Counted from the first letter of the stretch, positions 8,829 through 17,884 are shown. The stretch: 36,732 nt of DNA from Promethearchaeota archaeon (GCA_004524535.1 SDNY01000028.1:1-36732), one strand, 5' to 3'. The notes: generated by a model not told the origin, from the sequence alone. A program made the numbers and translations.

Positions 8829-10694
8829 ATGGATAATAGTAAAAAAAACCCCCAGATATCAAAAAAAAACAGGACCTCTATTAACCAAACTGTTGAATTT
8901 TCTCCGGAAATAGATCGTTTTATAAAAGCTCGCCAGCAAGGCACTCGACAGTGGATTTTAGCACATTTATTTCATAAATCTAACAAGTATTTTATTTTTA
9001 TCGTTTTAATGACTACAATCCTTTCTGCAAATTTAAGTTCAGCTTCATTAGTTGTCTTAGGTATGACGATTTCTGAATTAATGGAGGGTAATGATTCAAA
9101 TTTAATATTTTACGTTATTATAATTTTAATATTGGGTGTAAGTGCTCCTATTTTAAGACTGTTTAATTTTCTGGTAAGAGAGACTTTGGCTCAAAGATTA
9201 GAAAGAGATGTTCGTAAGGAATTTTTTACCAATCTTCTAGGAAAAAGCCAATCTTTTCACGATAAGCAAAAAATTGGAGAAGTGATGGCACGTGCTACAG
9301 ATGATGTCCGCATGCTTAATTTCATGGTAAGTCCGGCATTATCGCTCATAATAGAATCTTTTACTTCATTAATTATTCCTTTAATATACATCGCATTGTT
9401 TTTCCCACCCCAATTGCTTTTAGCTCCTTTGATTTTTATAATACTCTTCTTATTTGCGTTAAGATCTTATATTCGTAAAATAACACCAGTAACTGGGATA
9501 TTGCGCTTTTCATTTGGACGAATGAATGCAACTCTAACTGAAACTCTAAATGGGATAGAAGTTGTGAAAAGTAGCACTCAAGAACTTGCTGAGATGAAAA
9601 AATATGTTGATAAAGCAATGAATTATAGGAATGCTTATATTAAGCAAGGTCATATTCAAGCAAAATACCTACCACTCTTATTTTTTGCATTATCTGTTAC
9701 TTTGGGTTTGACTCATGCAATCTATTTATATTATCAAGGTGTTTTAAATATAGGACAAATCATCGCATACGTAGGATTAGTATCCTTATTACGTTTTCCC
9801 ACATTTATTTCTATATTTGTATTTGCTATTATTCGATTGGCAGTTACAGGGGCTCAAAGATTGCTAGATTTTATGAATCAAGAAACTGAAATTGACGAAA
9901 ATCTAGAAGGTATTGAAAAGATAATTGAGGGTAATATCAAATTTGAAAATGTTTCTTTTTCTTACTCAAAACGATCTAAACCAATTTTAAAAAATTTATC
10001 TTTTGAAGTGAAAGCTGGACAGACAATTGCAATTGTAGGCACAACTGGGTCAGGGAAAACCACTTTAACTAAATTAATTTCCCGCTTATATGATGTAGAT
10101 GAGGGTAAAATTCTTGTAGATAATTTAGACATACGCAACTATGCGTTAGAATCTCTAAGAAGCCAAATCTCATATATTGAACAGGATGTATTTTTATTTT
10201 CTACAAGTGTTTTCGAAAATATTACATTTGGAAGAACGAGTTCAATGGATGATGTTGAAATGGTTGCTAAGGAAGCTCAGGCACATGGATTTATCTCTAA
10301 ATTACCAAATGGATATTATTCAGAAGTTGGAGAACGAGGTGTTCAGCTTAGTGGTGGTGAAAGACAGAGAATTGCGATAGCCCGTGCATTTCTTAGTGAT
10401 CCTCGAATTCTAATATTGGATGATTCCACATCTGCAATTGATTCAGCAACAGAGGATAAAATTCAAAAAGCTATTCGAAACATACTAAAAAATAGAACAA
10501 CTATATTAATTACTCACCGTTTAAGTCAAATTAGATGGGCTGATTTAATTATAGTATTAAAACGAGGAGAAATAGTTGCTAAAGGTACTCACGAAGAATT
10601 GCTTAAAACATCAGAAGAATATAGGAAAATTTTCGTTAAAAAATTCGATGTGGATTTAGATTATTTATTAAAAAAATGTGAGGAGGAACTATAA
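8829..10694 (+). CDS. ABC exporter half-transporter, degenerate catalytic site subunit
   Basis: A 621-residue type IV ABC exporter half with an N-terminal extension of about 50 polar residues, six membrane helices and a C-terminal nucleotide-binding domain. Walker A is GTTGSGKT (404-411), the signature is canonical LSGGE (507-511) and the H-loop His is 563. After Walker B Asp531 the catalytic Glu is replaced by Asp532 (ILILDDSTS), as in the TM287 subunit of the Thermotoga TM287/288 exporter. The next gene starts in its stop codon (TAATG), so the two make a heterodimer. Substrate is unknown; lipid or drug export is typical for the family. Confidence 0.9.
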   Translation: MDNSKKNPQISKKNRTSINQTVEFSPEIDRFIKARQQGTRQWILAHLFHKSNKYFIFIVLMTTILSANLSSASLVVLGMTISELMEGNDSNLIFYVIIILILGVSAPILRLFNFLVRETLAQRLERDVRKEFFTNLLGKSQSFHDKQKIGEVMARATDDVRMLNFMVSPALSLIIESFTSLIIPLIYIALFFPPQLLLAPLIFIILFLFALRSYIRKITPVTGILRFSFGRMNATLTETLNGIEVVKSSTQELAEMKKYVDKAMNYRNAYIKQGHIQAKYLPLLFFALSVTLGLTHAIYLYYQGVLNIGQIIAYVGLVSLLRFPTFISIFVFAIIRLAVTGAQRLLDFMNQETEIDENLEGIEKIIEGNIKFENVSFSYSKRSKPILKNLSFEVKAGQTIAIVGTTGSGKTTLTKLISRLYDVDEGKILVDNLDIRNYALESLRSQISYIEQDVFLFSTSVFENITFGRTSSMDDVEMVAKEAQAHGFISKLPNGYYSEVGERGVQLSGGERQRIAIARAFLSDPRILILDDSTSAIDSATEDKIQKAIRNILKNRTTILITHRLSQIRWADLIIVLKRGEIVAKGTHEELLKTSEEYRKIFVKKFDVDLDYLLKKCEEEL

Positions 10695-12502
10695 TGTGGG
10701 CAGGTCTTGAAGCAGAAGAATATGACCGAAAGTATAAAGATAAATACTTGGTAAATCGGATAGTTTCATATTTTCGTCCATATAGACGAGAAATGAGCAT
10801 AGTCATATTCTTTTTGACGTTGAGCGCATTTACCTATGCTGCCATTCCAATTATAATTTCAATTGCGGTTACTAATTTAGCAATTAATAGAGAGCCTATA
10901 TTTTTAGTATTAATAATAATTTCAATTTTTTCTTTAAATTTTTTAGCTTGGATTTTCAATTATTTTCGGCAGAGGTTTACTGCTATGGTTGTGGGGGACA
11001 TCGTCCTGGATCTGCGGCGGGACGCAAATAAGGCGGTCTTAAATCACGATCTATCGTTTTTCGATAGGAATCCAATTGGAAAAATTGTCAGCCGAATGAA
11101 CACAGACAGTCGAGATTTTGGTCAAACTGTTGATCTAACTATGCAGGTTATCTCATCTTTCTTCATTATGGCAATATTGTTAATAGTTATGTGCTTTATT
11201 AATTTGTTTTTAGCTATGATTTTTATGATCTCAATTCCACTGTTTTTCATCGTAGCATTATTATTTAGGAAGATAGCCAGACATAAGACTCTTTTAGGGC
11301 AAAGAGCATTAGCATCTGTTAATGCTTATGTCAAAGAAAGTTTTAGCGGGATTCAAATAGCAAAAACTTTTCGACAGGAAAGTAAACTTTATGAAAAGTT
11401 TAACGAGGTCAATAATCAATCTTACAATGTTAACTTAAGGAAAGGATATGTTTTATTTACAATTTTTCCTGTCCTTAGTGTTATAATGGGAGTTCTTTTA
11501 ACTTTAATCGTTTATTTTGGCGGGATTTATGTAAGTGGAGGGCAAATAAGTGTGGGAGAGCTATACCTCTTTCTACAAAGTCTTCAGATGTTATTCTTTC
11601 CTCTTTTGGTGATTGCCGCATTTTGGCCCCAACTTCAAGCAGGTTTAGCAGCTTCAGAAAGAATTTTTGCTTTAATTGATACTCCTCCTGCGGTTATTCA
11701 AAATAATGATATAAAACCAGAAAAATTCAAAGGTAAAATTGAGTTTAGGAATTTAACATTTCAATACGAAGATCAAAAAGGCGTTTTCGATAATTTTTCT
11801 CTAACTATACAACCAGGTGAATCTCTGGCTATTGTTGGTCACACAGGGGCAGGTAAATCTTCTTTAGCTAAATTATTGGCTCGTTTTTATGAATTTCAAG
11901 GTGGCGACATCTTAATTGATGGAAAATCCATTAGAGATTTTGATCTTAGCGAATACCGAAAACAAATAGGAATTATACCTCAAATACCATTTTTATGGTC
12001 TGGTACGATTAAAAGTAATATTAGTTATGGTTTTAATAACGCAACAAGAGATGATATTAATGAGGCATTGAATCAAACAGGTGGTTATGGTTGGGTTGAG
12101 GAGTTATCAAAGGGATTAATTACGAAGGTGGGTGAAAGAGGTAATCTACTTTCAATGGGACAACGCCAATTAGTCGTTTTTGCCCGAACTTTACTCGAAA
12201 ATCCTTCAATCCTCATTTTAGACGAAGCTACGGCTAGTGTAGATCCTTTTACTGAGACGCGAATACAAGACGCCCTTGAAAAGACAATTAAGGGGCGAAC
12301 ATCTATTATTATTGCACATCGTCTTTGGACTGTTCGCCACGTTGATAGAATTATTGTTTTAGATCATGGAAAAATTGTTGAACAAGGAAATCATGATGAG
12401 CTTATGGCAAAAGGCGGAAAATATGCTGAACTTTATAATACCTACTTTAGACACCAATCTTTAGAATATATAGAAAAAATGAAGGAAAAAAAGCTTGCCT
12501 GA
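10694..12502 (+). CDS. ABC exporter half-transporter, catalytic subunit
   Basis: The 602-residue second half of the ABC exporter, starting one base inside the previous stop codon. It has six predicted membrane helices, Walker A GHTGAGKS (382-389), Walker B ending in Asp510 with catalytic Glu511, and His542. Its signature is LSMGQ (486-490) instead of LSGGQ. The altered signature pairs across the dimer with the Asp532 site of the partner, giving one weak and one fully active ATP site. This complementary pattern is what is known from heterodimeric exporters. It overlaps the following small gene by eight bases. Confidence 0.92.
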   Translation: MWAGLEAEEYDRKYKDKYLVNRIVSYFRPYRREMSIVIFFLTLSAFTYAAIPIIISIAVTNLAINREPIFLVLIIISIFSLNFLAWIFNYFRQRFTAMVVGDIVLDLRRDANKAVLNHDLSFFDRNPIGKIVSRMNTDSRDFGQTVDLTMQVISSFFIMAILLIVMCFINLFLAMIFMISIPLFFIVALLFRKIARHKTLLGQRALASVNAYVKESFSGIQIAKTFRQESKLYEKFNEVNNQSYNVNLRKGYVLFTIFPVLSVIMGVLLTLIVYFGGIYVSGGQISVGELYLFLQSLQMLFFPLLVIAAFWPQLQAGLAASERIFALIDTPPAVIQNNDIKPEKFKGKIEFRNLTFQYEDQKGVFDNFSLTIQPGESLAIVGHTGAGKSSLAKLLARFYEFQGGDILIDGKSIRDFDLSEYRKQIGIIPQIPFLWSGTIKSNISYGFNNATRDDINEALNQTGGYGWVEELSKGLITKVGERGNLLSMGQRQLVVFARTLLENPSILILDEATASVDPFTETRIQDALEKTIKGRTSIIIAHRLWTVRHVDRIIVLDHGKIVEQGNHDELMAKGGKYAELYNTYFRHQSLEYIEKMKEKKLA

Positions 12503-12944
12503 TGAAGAAGAAATTCAGGATATTATTATAGACCCAGATATAACTGTCGAATATATCTTTATTGAGAAAGCAGAAGAACAAATTAAACCTATTAATGACG
12601 AGCAAGGATATCAAATGGGTTTTTTTAATCTATTTGTATCAGGATCATTCAAAAATGATAATCTTACTGAATTTAAGCAACTTGTCTTATTTGAATTAGA
12701 TTTTAGTGTGAAGGAGTATGATCATTTCAAATCTGAGAAATTAGATCTAAATGACTACAAATTTGCTCTTGTTGATAATGATAAACACATAACTGAGTTT
12801 CATATAATGGATGAAGCTTTTTTTACTTCTCTATTAGCTTCCCTTAGAAATTTAATGATTGTAGGGAAAAATTTCGATATTGAAAAGTTCAAACGGCATG
12901 AAATATTCAATGAATGGTTTGATAAATATACCAACAGAGTATAA
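12495..12944 (+). CDS. Acidic protein of unknown function, in ABC exporter operon
   Basis: A 149-residue acidic soluble protein with no family that I recognise. The only start that keeps the frame near its 5' end is TTG at 12495, which lies inside the last codons of the ABC gene and gives an eight-base overlap, so translation is probably coupled. It has no signal peptide or membrane segment. The N-terminal 40 residues are rich in Asp, Glu and Ile, and the rest looks like a mixed alpha/beta fold. Position suggests a cytoplasmic accessory of the exporter; that is inference only. Confidence 0.7.
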   Translation: MPDEEEIQDIIIDPDITVEYIFIEKAEEQIKPINDEQGYQMGFFNLFVSGSFKNDNLTEFKQLVLFELDFSVKEYDHFKSEKLDLNDYKFALVDNDKHITEFHIMDEAFFTSLLASLRNLMIVGKNFDIEKFKRHEIFNEWFDKYTNRV

Positions 12945-12975
12945 TTCCAAACTAATTATGTTTTCAATATGATTG

Positions 12976-13075
12976 TTCCCATATTAATGGGAAGATTTGC
13001 CCAGTTCTTCCAAATCATTTATATATGATATTTTTATTCTTTAATATAACAAAATCGGTTTTTTTCTCACCGATT
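12976..13075. other. Cluster of three inverted repeats (possible structured RNA or terminators)
   Basis: Three perfect inverted repeats lie in the gap between convergent genes: 12976-12993 (TTCCCAT/ATGGGAA, 4-base loop), 12994-13016 (GATTTG/CAAATC, 11-base loop) and 13053-13075 (AATCGGT/ACCGATT, 9-base T-rich loop). The first two abut exactly. They start 31 bases after the stop of the ABC operon. They might form 3' hairpins of that transcript or a small RNA; no long T run follows directly. No protein was seen in the 213-base gap. Confidence 0.4.
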
Positions 13076-13157
13076 ATCATGAAAGAAGCGAATTTAAAAA
13101 AAAGAAAAATAAATGGAGATCAAGAAATTTCAATAAAAAAATATATAAGACTGATGA

Positions 13158-13568
13158 TTAAGCTAAATTTGTTGTGATTAGCCCTTTAAAATGTTTATCA
13201 AAGGTTGCTAAAAACTGGCAATTTAATCGCTCACATTGAACTAAAATGCTACAATCTGTAAAGGATAATCTTTTTTCTATATTTTTTTGAAAAAGAACCC
13301 AGGTACTATTAAAATCTTCGTTAGTAAATCCTATAATATTAATTCTTGGACTTTTTAAAACATAATTTCCAATATTTATTGCAAAATCAGGTCGTTTTAT
13401 TCTGACTAATGCAACAGTTACAAGCTCATCAAAAACAAATGAGGAAGTATAAATCTGTCCAAATTCATTTTTCAAAAATCTCTTCATCCAAGATTGTGCC
13501 ATTGCAAAATTTTTATCATCTTTATTTTTCAATGCTAATATAAAGCCAGTATCTAGGAAAACAGCCAT
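13158..13568 (-). CDS. PIN-domain ribonuclease toxin (VapC-like)
   Basis: A 136-residue PIN-domain protein, expected to be a metal-dependent RNase toxin. The conserved acidic residues are Asp6 (VFLDTGF), Glu48 (VFDELV), Asp105 (SFTDCS) and Asp124 (ATFDKHF). The reading frame extends ten codons further upstream, but ATG at 13568-13566 gives the normal PIN N-terminus MAVFLDTGF and lies one base after the antitoxin stop. Tight spacing implies translation coupling with the ribbon-helix-helix-like partner. tRNA or mRNA target cannot be told from sequence. Confidence 0.85.
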   Translation of the reverse strand: MAVFLDTGFILALKNKDDKNFAMAQSWMKRFLKNEFGQIYTSSFVFDELVTVALVRIKRPDFAINIGNYVLKSPRINIIGFTNEDFNSTWVLFQKNIEKRLSFTDCSILVQCERLNCQFLATFDKHFKGLITTNLA

Positions 13569-13569
13569 A

Positions 13570-13845
13570 CTATTCTTCTCCATATAATAAGTCATCAACT
13601 TTTTCTGATAAATCAGAAATACCTAATTTAAAGACATCTTTTAATCCTGTCCACGCAAGATCATTTTCTAATGAATTTAACTCGTTAGAATTTTTGAGTC
13701 CTTCAGCTATAAGTGCTTCGTTAATTAATTTTTCAATTAATTCTTTCTTAGTGATTTTTTTTCCTCGCAATATTAAGTGAGAGATTAATTCATCTAAATA
13801 TTTAACATTCTCTTTATCTATTCGAATAGTACTAATAATAAACAC
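13570..13845 (-). CDS. Ribbon-helix-helix-like antitoxin (VapB-type)
   Basis: A 91-residue protein whose first 50 residues (a short strand STIRID, then two basic helices containing TKKELIEKLINEAL) look like a ribbon-helix-helix DNA-binding domain. The acidic C-terminal tail would wrap the PIN toxin. It starts at GTG (13845-13843) and ends one base before the toxin start. A near-perfect palindrome lies just upstream at 13854-13871 and is a probable autoregulatory operator. The exact antitoxin family is not certain. Confidence 0.75.
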   Translation of the reverse strand: MFIISTIRIDKENVKYLDELISHLILRGKKITKKELIEKLINEALIAEGLKNSNELNSLENDLAWTGLKDVFKLGISDLSEKVDDLLYGEE

Positions 13846-13853
13846 CTTTTATA

Positions 13854-13871
13854 TTGTATATATGTATACAA
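13854..13871. promoter_or_regulatory. Candidate operator palindrome of the vapBC-like operon
   Basis: TTGTATA-TATG-TATACAA is a perfect 7-base inverted repeat with a 4-base spacer, 9 bases upstream of the antitoxin GTG. It overlaps TATA-like sequence. RHH antitoxins commonly repress their own operon through such palindromes, so this is a likely operator. Confidence 0.6.
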
Positions 13872-13951
13872 GTATAAAAATATATTATTTTAATATATTC
13901 AATTTAAAAAAAAAGAAAAATTTTTACTTCACTATAAAGTGCCATAATTAA

Positions 13952-14132
13952 TTAATACATACTCATATAAGCAATTTCATCCATATCTTCTTCTAAAAAT
14001 CCGCAACTAGGACAAGCCTTTTGTCGAGGTTTTTGTGAACCGAGAAAATTCACATTTATTAATCTTCGCAACCTTTAAAAATAAAAAGGTACTTCCCACA
14101 AAAATGGGATTGTGATAAGGACAAACAGCCAT
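13952..14132 (-). pseudogene. Decayed or frameshifted small zinc-ribbon gene
   Basis: Three minus-strand frames carry consecutive pieces of what looks like one small zinc-binding protein. Frame one starts at ATG 14132 and reads MAVCPYHNP. An overlapping frame reads HFCGKYLFIFKGCED before two stops. The third reads GSQKPRQKACPSCGFLEED and ends at TAA 13952. Together these give CPYH, CG, GC and CPSC knuckles. No single frame is longer than about 41 residues. Either it is a pseudogene with two small indels, the sequence has errors, or only the last piece is translated from a GTG or TTG. No other gene was seen in the roughly 350-base gap 13846-14199. Confidence 0.4.
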
Positions 14133-14199
14133 TTAATTTAAAATGTTATAAAAGAAGGGGCAAATTTAGCTGAATCAATGAAAAATGATAGTATTAAAT

Positions 14200-15000
14200 C
14201 TAAATACCTGAATTAATTGTGAATCCCCCATCAACAACGACTTTTGCGCCTGAAATATAACTACTTGCCTCTGATGCTAGAAAAACAATCGTTCCTTTAA
14301 TATCATCTCCTTTCCCAAATCTTCGTATTGGGGTTAAATCTAGAAAAGGAACTCCAACCGTTTTATACATTGAACTATCTTTATCTTGAAGGAACTCCAT
14401 CATACCTTCTTCCATGTTACCTGGGAGGATGGCATTAACTCTAATGTTATATTTACCCCATTCAACTGCTAATGATCTCGTTAGACCAACAATACCTATT
14501 TTGGTTGTAGCATAGGCAGTCATACCAATTGAAAATCCCACTTGTCCATTTTCACTAGAAAAGTTGATAATATTTCCGTTTTTTTGCCTTATCATCATTT
14601 TTCCTATCTCTCGACAACATAAGAAGGTCCCTGTTATATTAGTATTAATCATTTTGTTCCAACGGTTTAAACTATAATTTTTAGAGGGTGCTATTTCGCC
14701 AAGTCCGGCATTATTTACGAGAATGTCGCATTTACCATAGTAATCTTTCATTTTTTTTGCCATCTGCTTTACTTCATCCTCTTTTGTTATATCACACTTA
14801 ATTGATATGCAATCACGTCCAGTTTTTTTTAATTTTCCAACAGCATTATCCAACTTCCCGTGGATATCTCTGCCACAAATAGCCACATCCGCCCCTGCTT
14901 CGGCCATTCCTTCAGCGGAAAAATATCCCAATCCTTTCCCGCCACCAGTAACAAGGGCAACTTTTCCATCTAATTTAAATAACTCTGATACATGAGTCAT
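14200..15000 (-). CDS. Short-chain dehydrogenase/reductase
   Basis: A classical SDR of 266 residues. It has the cofactor loop TGGGKGLG (18-25), NNAG (96-99), a catalytic Ser at 148 or 149 (INFSSENG), and Tyr163-x3-Lys167 (YATTK). The C-terminal DGGFTINSGI ending is typical of FabG/gluconate 5-dehydrogenase-like members. An Arg in CGRD after the second strand hints at NADP preference. The substrate is probably a sugar acid, polyol or acyl ketone; it cannot be fixed here. It stands alone, divergent from the small membrane protein downstream. Confidence 0.9.
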   Translation of the reverse strand: MTHVSELFKLDGKVALVTGGGKGLGYFSAEGMAEAGADVAICGRDIHGKLDNAVGKLKKTGRDCISIKCDITKEDEVKQMAKKMKDYYGKCDILVNNAGLGEIAPSKNYSLNRWNKMINTNITGTFLCCREIGKMMIRQKNGNIINFSSENGQVGFSIGMTAYATTKIGIVGLTRSLAVEWGKYNIRVNAILPGNMEEGMMEFLQDKDSSMYKTVGVPFLDLTPIRRFGKGDDIKGTIVFLASEASSYISGAKVVVDGGFTINSGI

Positions 15001-15155
15001 ATAATCACCTTGAGTAAAAATTTAATTATTATATTTCAATAAAATTTTGAAAAAAAAAGAAATTTCTTATTTTTATAAAATTAATAGAATACAACAAAAA
15101 TTGAATATTCAAAAAAACTTACTTTTTTTTTATTGTTAAACCAAATTTGGGAAAA

Positions 15156-15167
15156 TATTTATATAAT
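15156..15167 (+). promoter_or_regulatory. TATA-box-like element
   Basis: ATTTATATAATT lies about 60 bases upstream of the ATG of the small membrane protein at 15228. It fits an archaeal TATA box by composition, in a region that is AT-rich throughout, so support is modest. Confidence 0.35.
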
Positions 15168-15227
15168 TACCAATCAAATGTTTAATAGAAATCTATTTTT
15201 TATAATCAAATTACAAATGATGGAAAA

Positions 15228-15557
15228 ATGGAAACTCAGGAAAAAATAAATTTATTATCGGTAATTTTGTTATTATTAACTGGGATTTTACATTTAATTG
15301 CGCCATTAATTTATGGAATGACTTTTGAAGGTATGGGGATGCTCGTTTTCGGCATTATTTATACATGCTTAGGGATTTTAGTTCAATTGAAAAGTGAGAT
15401 TAAAATTATTGGAATTTTAAGTATCATATTTCCCCTTATCGGAGCGATTATAGGTACTATTTTGCTAATACTTAGCTTTAATGCGTTTTTGTTATTTTTA
15501 CTTATATTGGATCCAATTATCATTTTATTGCGGATCTACATTTGTAAACAAGAATAA
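15228..15557 (+). CDS. Small four-helix membrane protein of unknown function
   Basis: A 109-residue very hydrophobic protein with about four membrane segments joined by short polar turns (near QLKSEIK after the second). No motif or family is recognised. Its ATG is preceded by a purine-rich stretch but no clear Shine-Dalgarno. It is convergent with the ArsB-like transporter gene across a T-tract. The function is unknown. Confidence 0.6.
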   Translation: METQEKINLLSVILLLLTGILHLIAPLIYGMTFEGMGMLVFGIIYTCLGILVQLKSEIKIIGILSIIFPLIGAIIGTILLILSFNAFLLFLLILDPIIILLRIYICKQE

Positions 15558-15590
15558 CTGTGAAAAATGAGAATATTAAAATTTTAAAAA

Positions 15591-15602
15591 TTTTTTTTTT
15601 TT
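15591..15602. terminator. T-tract between convergent genes
   Basis: Twelve consecutive T residues on the plus strand follow the stop of the small membrane protein by 33 bases. The plus-strand T-run fits an archaeal intrinsic terminator for that gene. The transporter's stop is just past it on the other strand. Confidence 0.5.
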
Positions 15603-15616
15603 AATCCTTCCATTCT

Positions 15617-16912
15617 TTATCCAAATATAAGAACGAGGATAAATAAATATAAAATTGCGACCGCAAGATGTATGAATGCGAAGGTGCCTCCTGTTTTTAG
15701 CAAGCGTTTAAAGCTAAAGTTCTCTACGCCTGAATCTTGGGCGATTTTTAGAGTCATCATGTCGCACGCTGCTCCTTGAGGCAGGAAATTGCCTCCAAGG
15801 TTTACTCCGATTATTAGAGCGAATAAAAGTGGTATGGGTGGAAAACCTAATAAGATTAATGTATCTACAATTGGAATAAAGACTAATACTGTTGGGGTGT
15901 TTGCAACTACTCCAGACAATGCACTAACCGCTATAAGGATGAGCAAACAAAGTAAAAAGACATCAAACTTTTTAAATGGAAACATCATTATCAAATCTCT
16001 AAAACCCGCTTCAATTAAACATCCAATAACTATATAAAGAGAAATGAAAAAGAAAATAATTTCCCATTCAAGATCTTTAAGCATATCCGCCATTTTCGTT
16101 TTAGTGAATTTTTTATTAATAAGAACAAGTATTAAAGCAGAAATAGCTGCGGTTAAATATAGTAAAGGCAACACAGCAAATAATACAATAGTAATTATTA
16201 TTGCTATTGAATTAATGTAAAACATTCTCTTATTTTTAATCATAACATCTGTATTAATTAATTCAAGCACAAATTTTTTTTGCATGGCTTCAATTTTTGG
16301 TTCCTTACTTAAGATAAGTCTATCCATGAGAAAGATTGTTAGAAATAATAAACCAAAAGAAAAAATCCAATAATACTGTATAAAATAAAGTGTATTTAAC
16401 CCAAAAGCTGTAGAAATAATAATATTTTCTCCGGATGAGAAAGGTGTAATTATCGAGCCAATATTTATACATATCGTCATACCCATTAAATAAGTCCCTG
16501 CTCTTATTTTCAAGAATCTACATAGTCGAATTACTATCGGAGCTAAAATTAGAACAACAACAACATCGCTAATGATAGCCGCCAGAAGGGTTGTAATGAT
16601 ACATAGAAGCCAAAAAAAAGTCCTTTGATTACCTTTCGAAATTTTGAAGAGTTTAACAGCAACATACTCTAAAATGTTAGAGTCTTGCGCGATTTTAGTT
16701 ATTATACTCATGCTTAATATGATAATTATTGCCTCCCATTCAACAAACATAATAAAGCCTTCTATTCCAATACCTCTTATAATTCCTGTAACAGCCGCGC
16801 AGAGAAACATAAGAAATAATGAAATCGCAACAAAATCAAGATCTTTTAAGGAATAGCTAATAATCATTAAAATAAAAATTATGAATACGAATAATAGAAG
16901 AGAAGGGTTCAT
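15617..16912 (-). CDS. ArsB/SLC13-type ion transporter (IT superfamily)
   Basis: A 431-residue polytopic membrane protein with about eleven or twelve hydrophobic helices. Layout and motifs such as EWEAIIIILSMSII, the first-half SDVVVVLILAPIVIRLC and the second-half VANTPTVLVFIPI (N/S-D/T-N/V-T re-entrant hairpins) fit the CitM/ArsB/NhaD/P-protein group. The usual GDPPN in the first half is replaced by SSGENIIIS. Substrate may be an oxyanion, a dicarboxylate or Na+/H+; it is not resolved. It begins six bases after the longin-like gene stops, so both are probably co-transcribed, which suggests coordinated action at the membrane. Confidence 0.8.
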   Translation of the reverse strand: MNPSLLLFVFIIFILMIISYSLKDLDFVAISLFLMFLCAAVTGIIRGIGIEGFIMFVEWEAIIIILSMSIITKIAQDSNILEYVAVKLFKISKGNQRTFFWLLCIITTLLAAIISDVVVVLILAPIVIRLCRFLKIRAGTYLMGMTICINIGSIITPFSSGENIIISTAFGLNTLYFIQYYWIFSFGLLFLTIFLMDRLILSKEPKIEAMQKKFVLELINTDVMIKNKRMFYINSIAIIITIVLFAVLPLLYLTAAISALILVLINKKFTKTKMADMLKDLEWEIIFFFISLYIVIGCLIEAGFRDLIMMFPFKKFDVFLLCLLILIAVSALSGVVANTPTVLVFIPIVDTLILLGFPPIPLLFALIIGVNLGGNFLPQGAACDMMTLKIAQDSGVENFSFKRLLKTGGTFAFIHLAVAILYLFILVLIFG

Positions 16913-16918
16913 TTTTAA

Positions 16919-17764
16919 TTACTCTTGCAGAAACAGTTTTAATAAGAATGTGTCTAAATTAAGCTGATTTAATAGGGATATGTTATTTAAAATATAATCA
17001 AACAGGCCTTCTTGGACAAAATAATTTAGACTTTCTTGAAAACCTACCTCTTCTCTAATTGTTTTTACAATTCTTCTCATTAAATTTATAATCTGTTTTT
17101 CTAAAACAAGCATATCACAGTTATTGGGATTAATAGTAATAATATTAATCCCTGCTTCTCTGGAAAAAGAAATTTTGCTTAATTCAGGATTATTTTTTAC
17201 ATACTCATTAGCAACATAATTTTCGAACATGAGTTCAATTTTTGCTAAAATATTTTCTCGTGAAAGTTCATTTATTTGATTTTGCACTATTGCTAAGAGA
17301 TCAAAAAGTAATTGCTGAAAAATTCCTAAAATATCGTAAAATTCTGCAATTGTCGTAACGCTTTCAGCTGCAAGCCAGTTTTGATAATATTCGTCAATTA
17401 TATCTTTAAACGGTTTAAACATAGTAATATTTCCAGTCCAAATTTTCTCCCAATGATCTTTATCTTTTACATATTCTTGAATAAAAGCTTGTCTTATAAT
17501 GTTCAATCGAGCTCTAAGCATTTCCGCTTTTTCATTTTTATTTGCCGCAGCAATAAATAGTAAATCAACTTCTCTATCTTCAACATAAACCCAAATATAT
17601 CCTGACATAAGGATTGCTTCGATACCTTGCTTGAACTCAAATGCTGCTAGAGAATTCAAAGCGGTTAATAATCCAGCAACAAGATCTTCATCAATATGCA
17701 AATTAATAAAAGCTTTATAAAGAAGAGTTGTTCCACTTGAAGCTGCAATTATCCAGACATTCAT
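16919..17764 (-). CDS. Longin/roadblock-fold-like protein, probable Asgard-type regulator
   Basis: A 281-residue protein. The first approximately 95 residues (MNVWIIAASSGTTLLYKAF..., then IDEDLVAGLLTALNSLAAF, then hydrophobic strands YIWVYVEDREVDLLFIAA) follow the beta-alpha-beta pattern of longin or roadblock-type domains, in which the N-terminal strand reads W-I-I-x-x-S-G. The rest is mostly helical with no catalytic motif. Such proteins abound in Asgard archaea, where they pair with small GTPases and membrane trafficking-like factors. The assignment is by pattern, not by search. It lies between an SRPBCC gene and a transporter gene on one strand. Confidence 0.6.
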   Translation of the reverse strand: MNVWIIAASSGTTLLYKAFINLHIDEDLVAGLLTALNSLAAFEFKQGIEAILMSGYIWVYVEDREVDLLFIAAANKNEKAEMLRARLNIIRQAFIQEYVKDKDHWEKIWTGNITMFKPFKDIIDEYYQNWLAAESVTTIAEFYDILGIFQQLLFDLLAIVQNQINELSRENILAKIELMFENYVANEYVKNNPELSKISFSREAGINIITINPNNCDMLVLEKQIINLMRRIVKTIREEVGFQESLNYFVQEGLFDYILNNISLLNQLNLDTFLLKLFLQE

Positions 17765-17884
17765 TAATTATATTAAGACATTTTAATAATATTAATTTTT
17801 TTAAACCCTTTAGGTCCAATATAGGTCTTGGAAATTCAACCGTTGATTTCCAAACAACTATCTTGAAATCCTTTTGGATAATCT

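Noticed and set aside
17765-17884. Open minus-strand frames between the SRPBCC and longin genes (for example FKIVVWKSTVEFPRP... and one ending TYIGPKGFKKIN)
   Set aside because: Neither has a start codon in a credible place, one contains a TGA, and both run into neighbouring genes. Most likely chance in AT-rich sequence.
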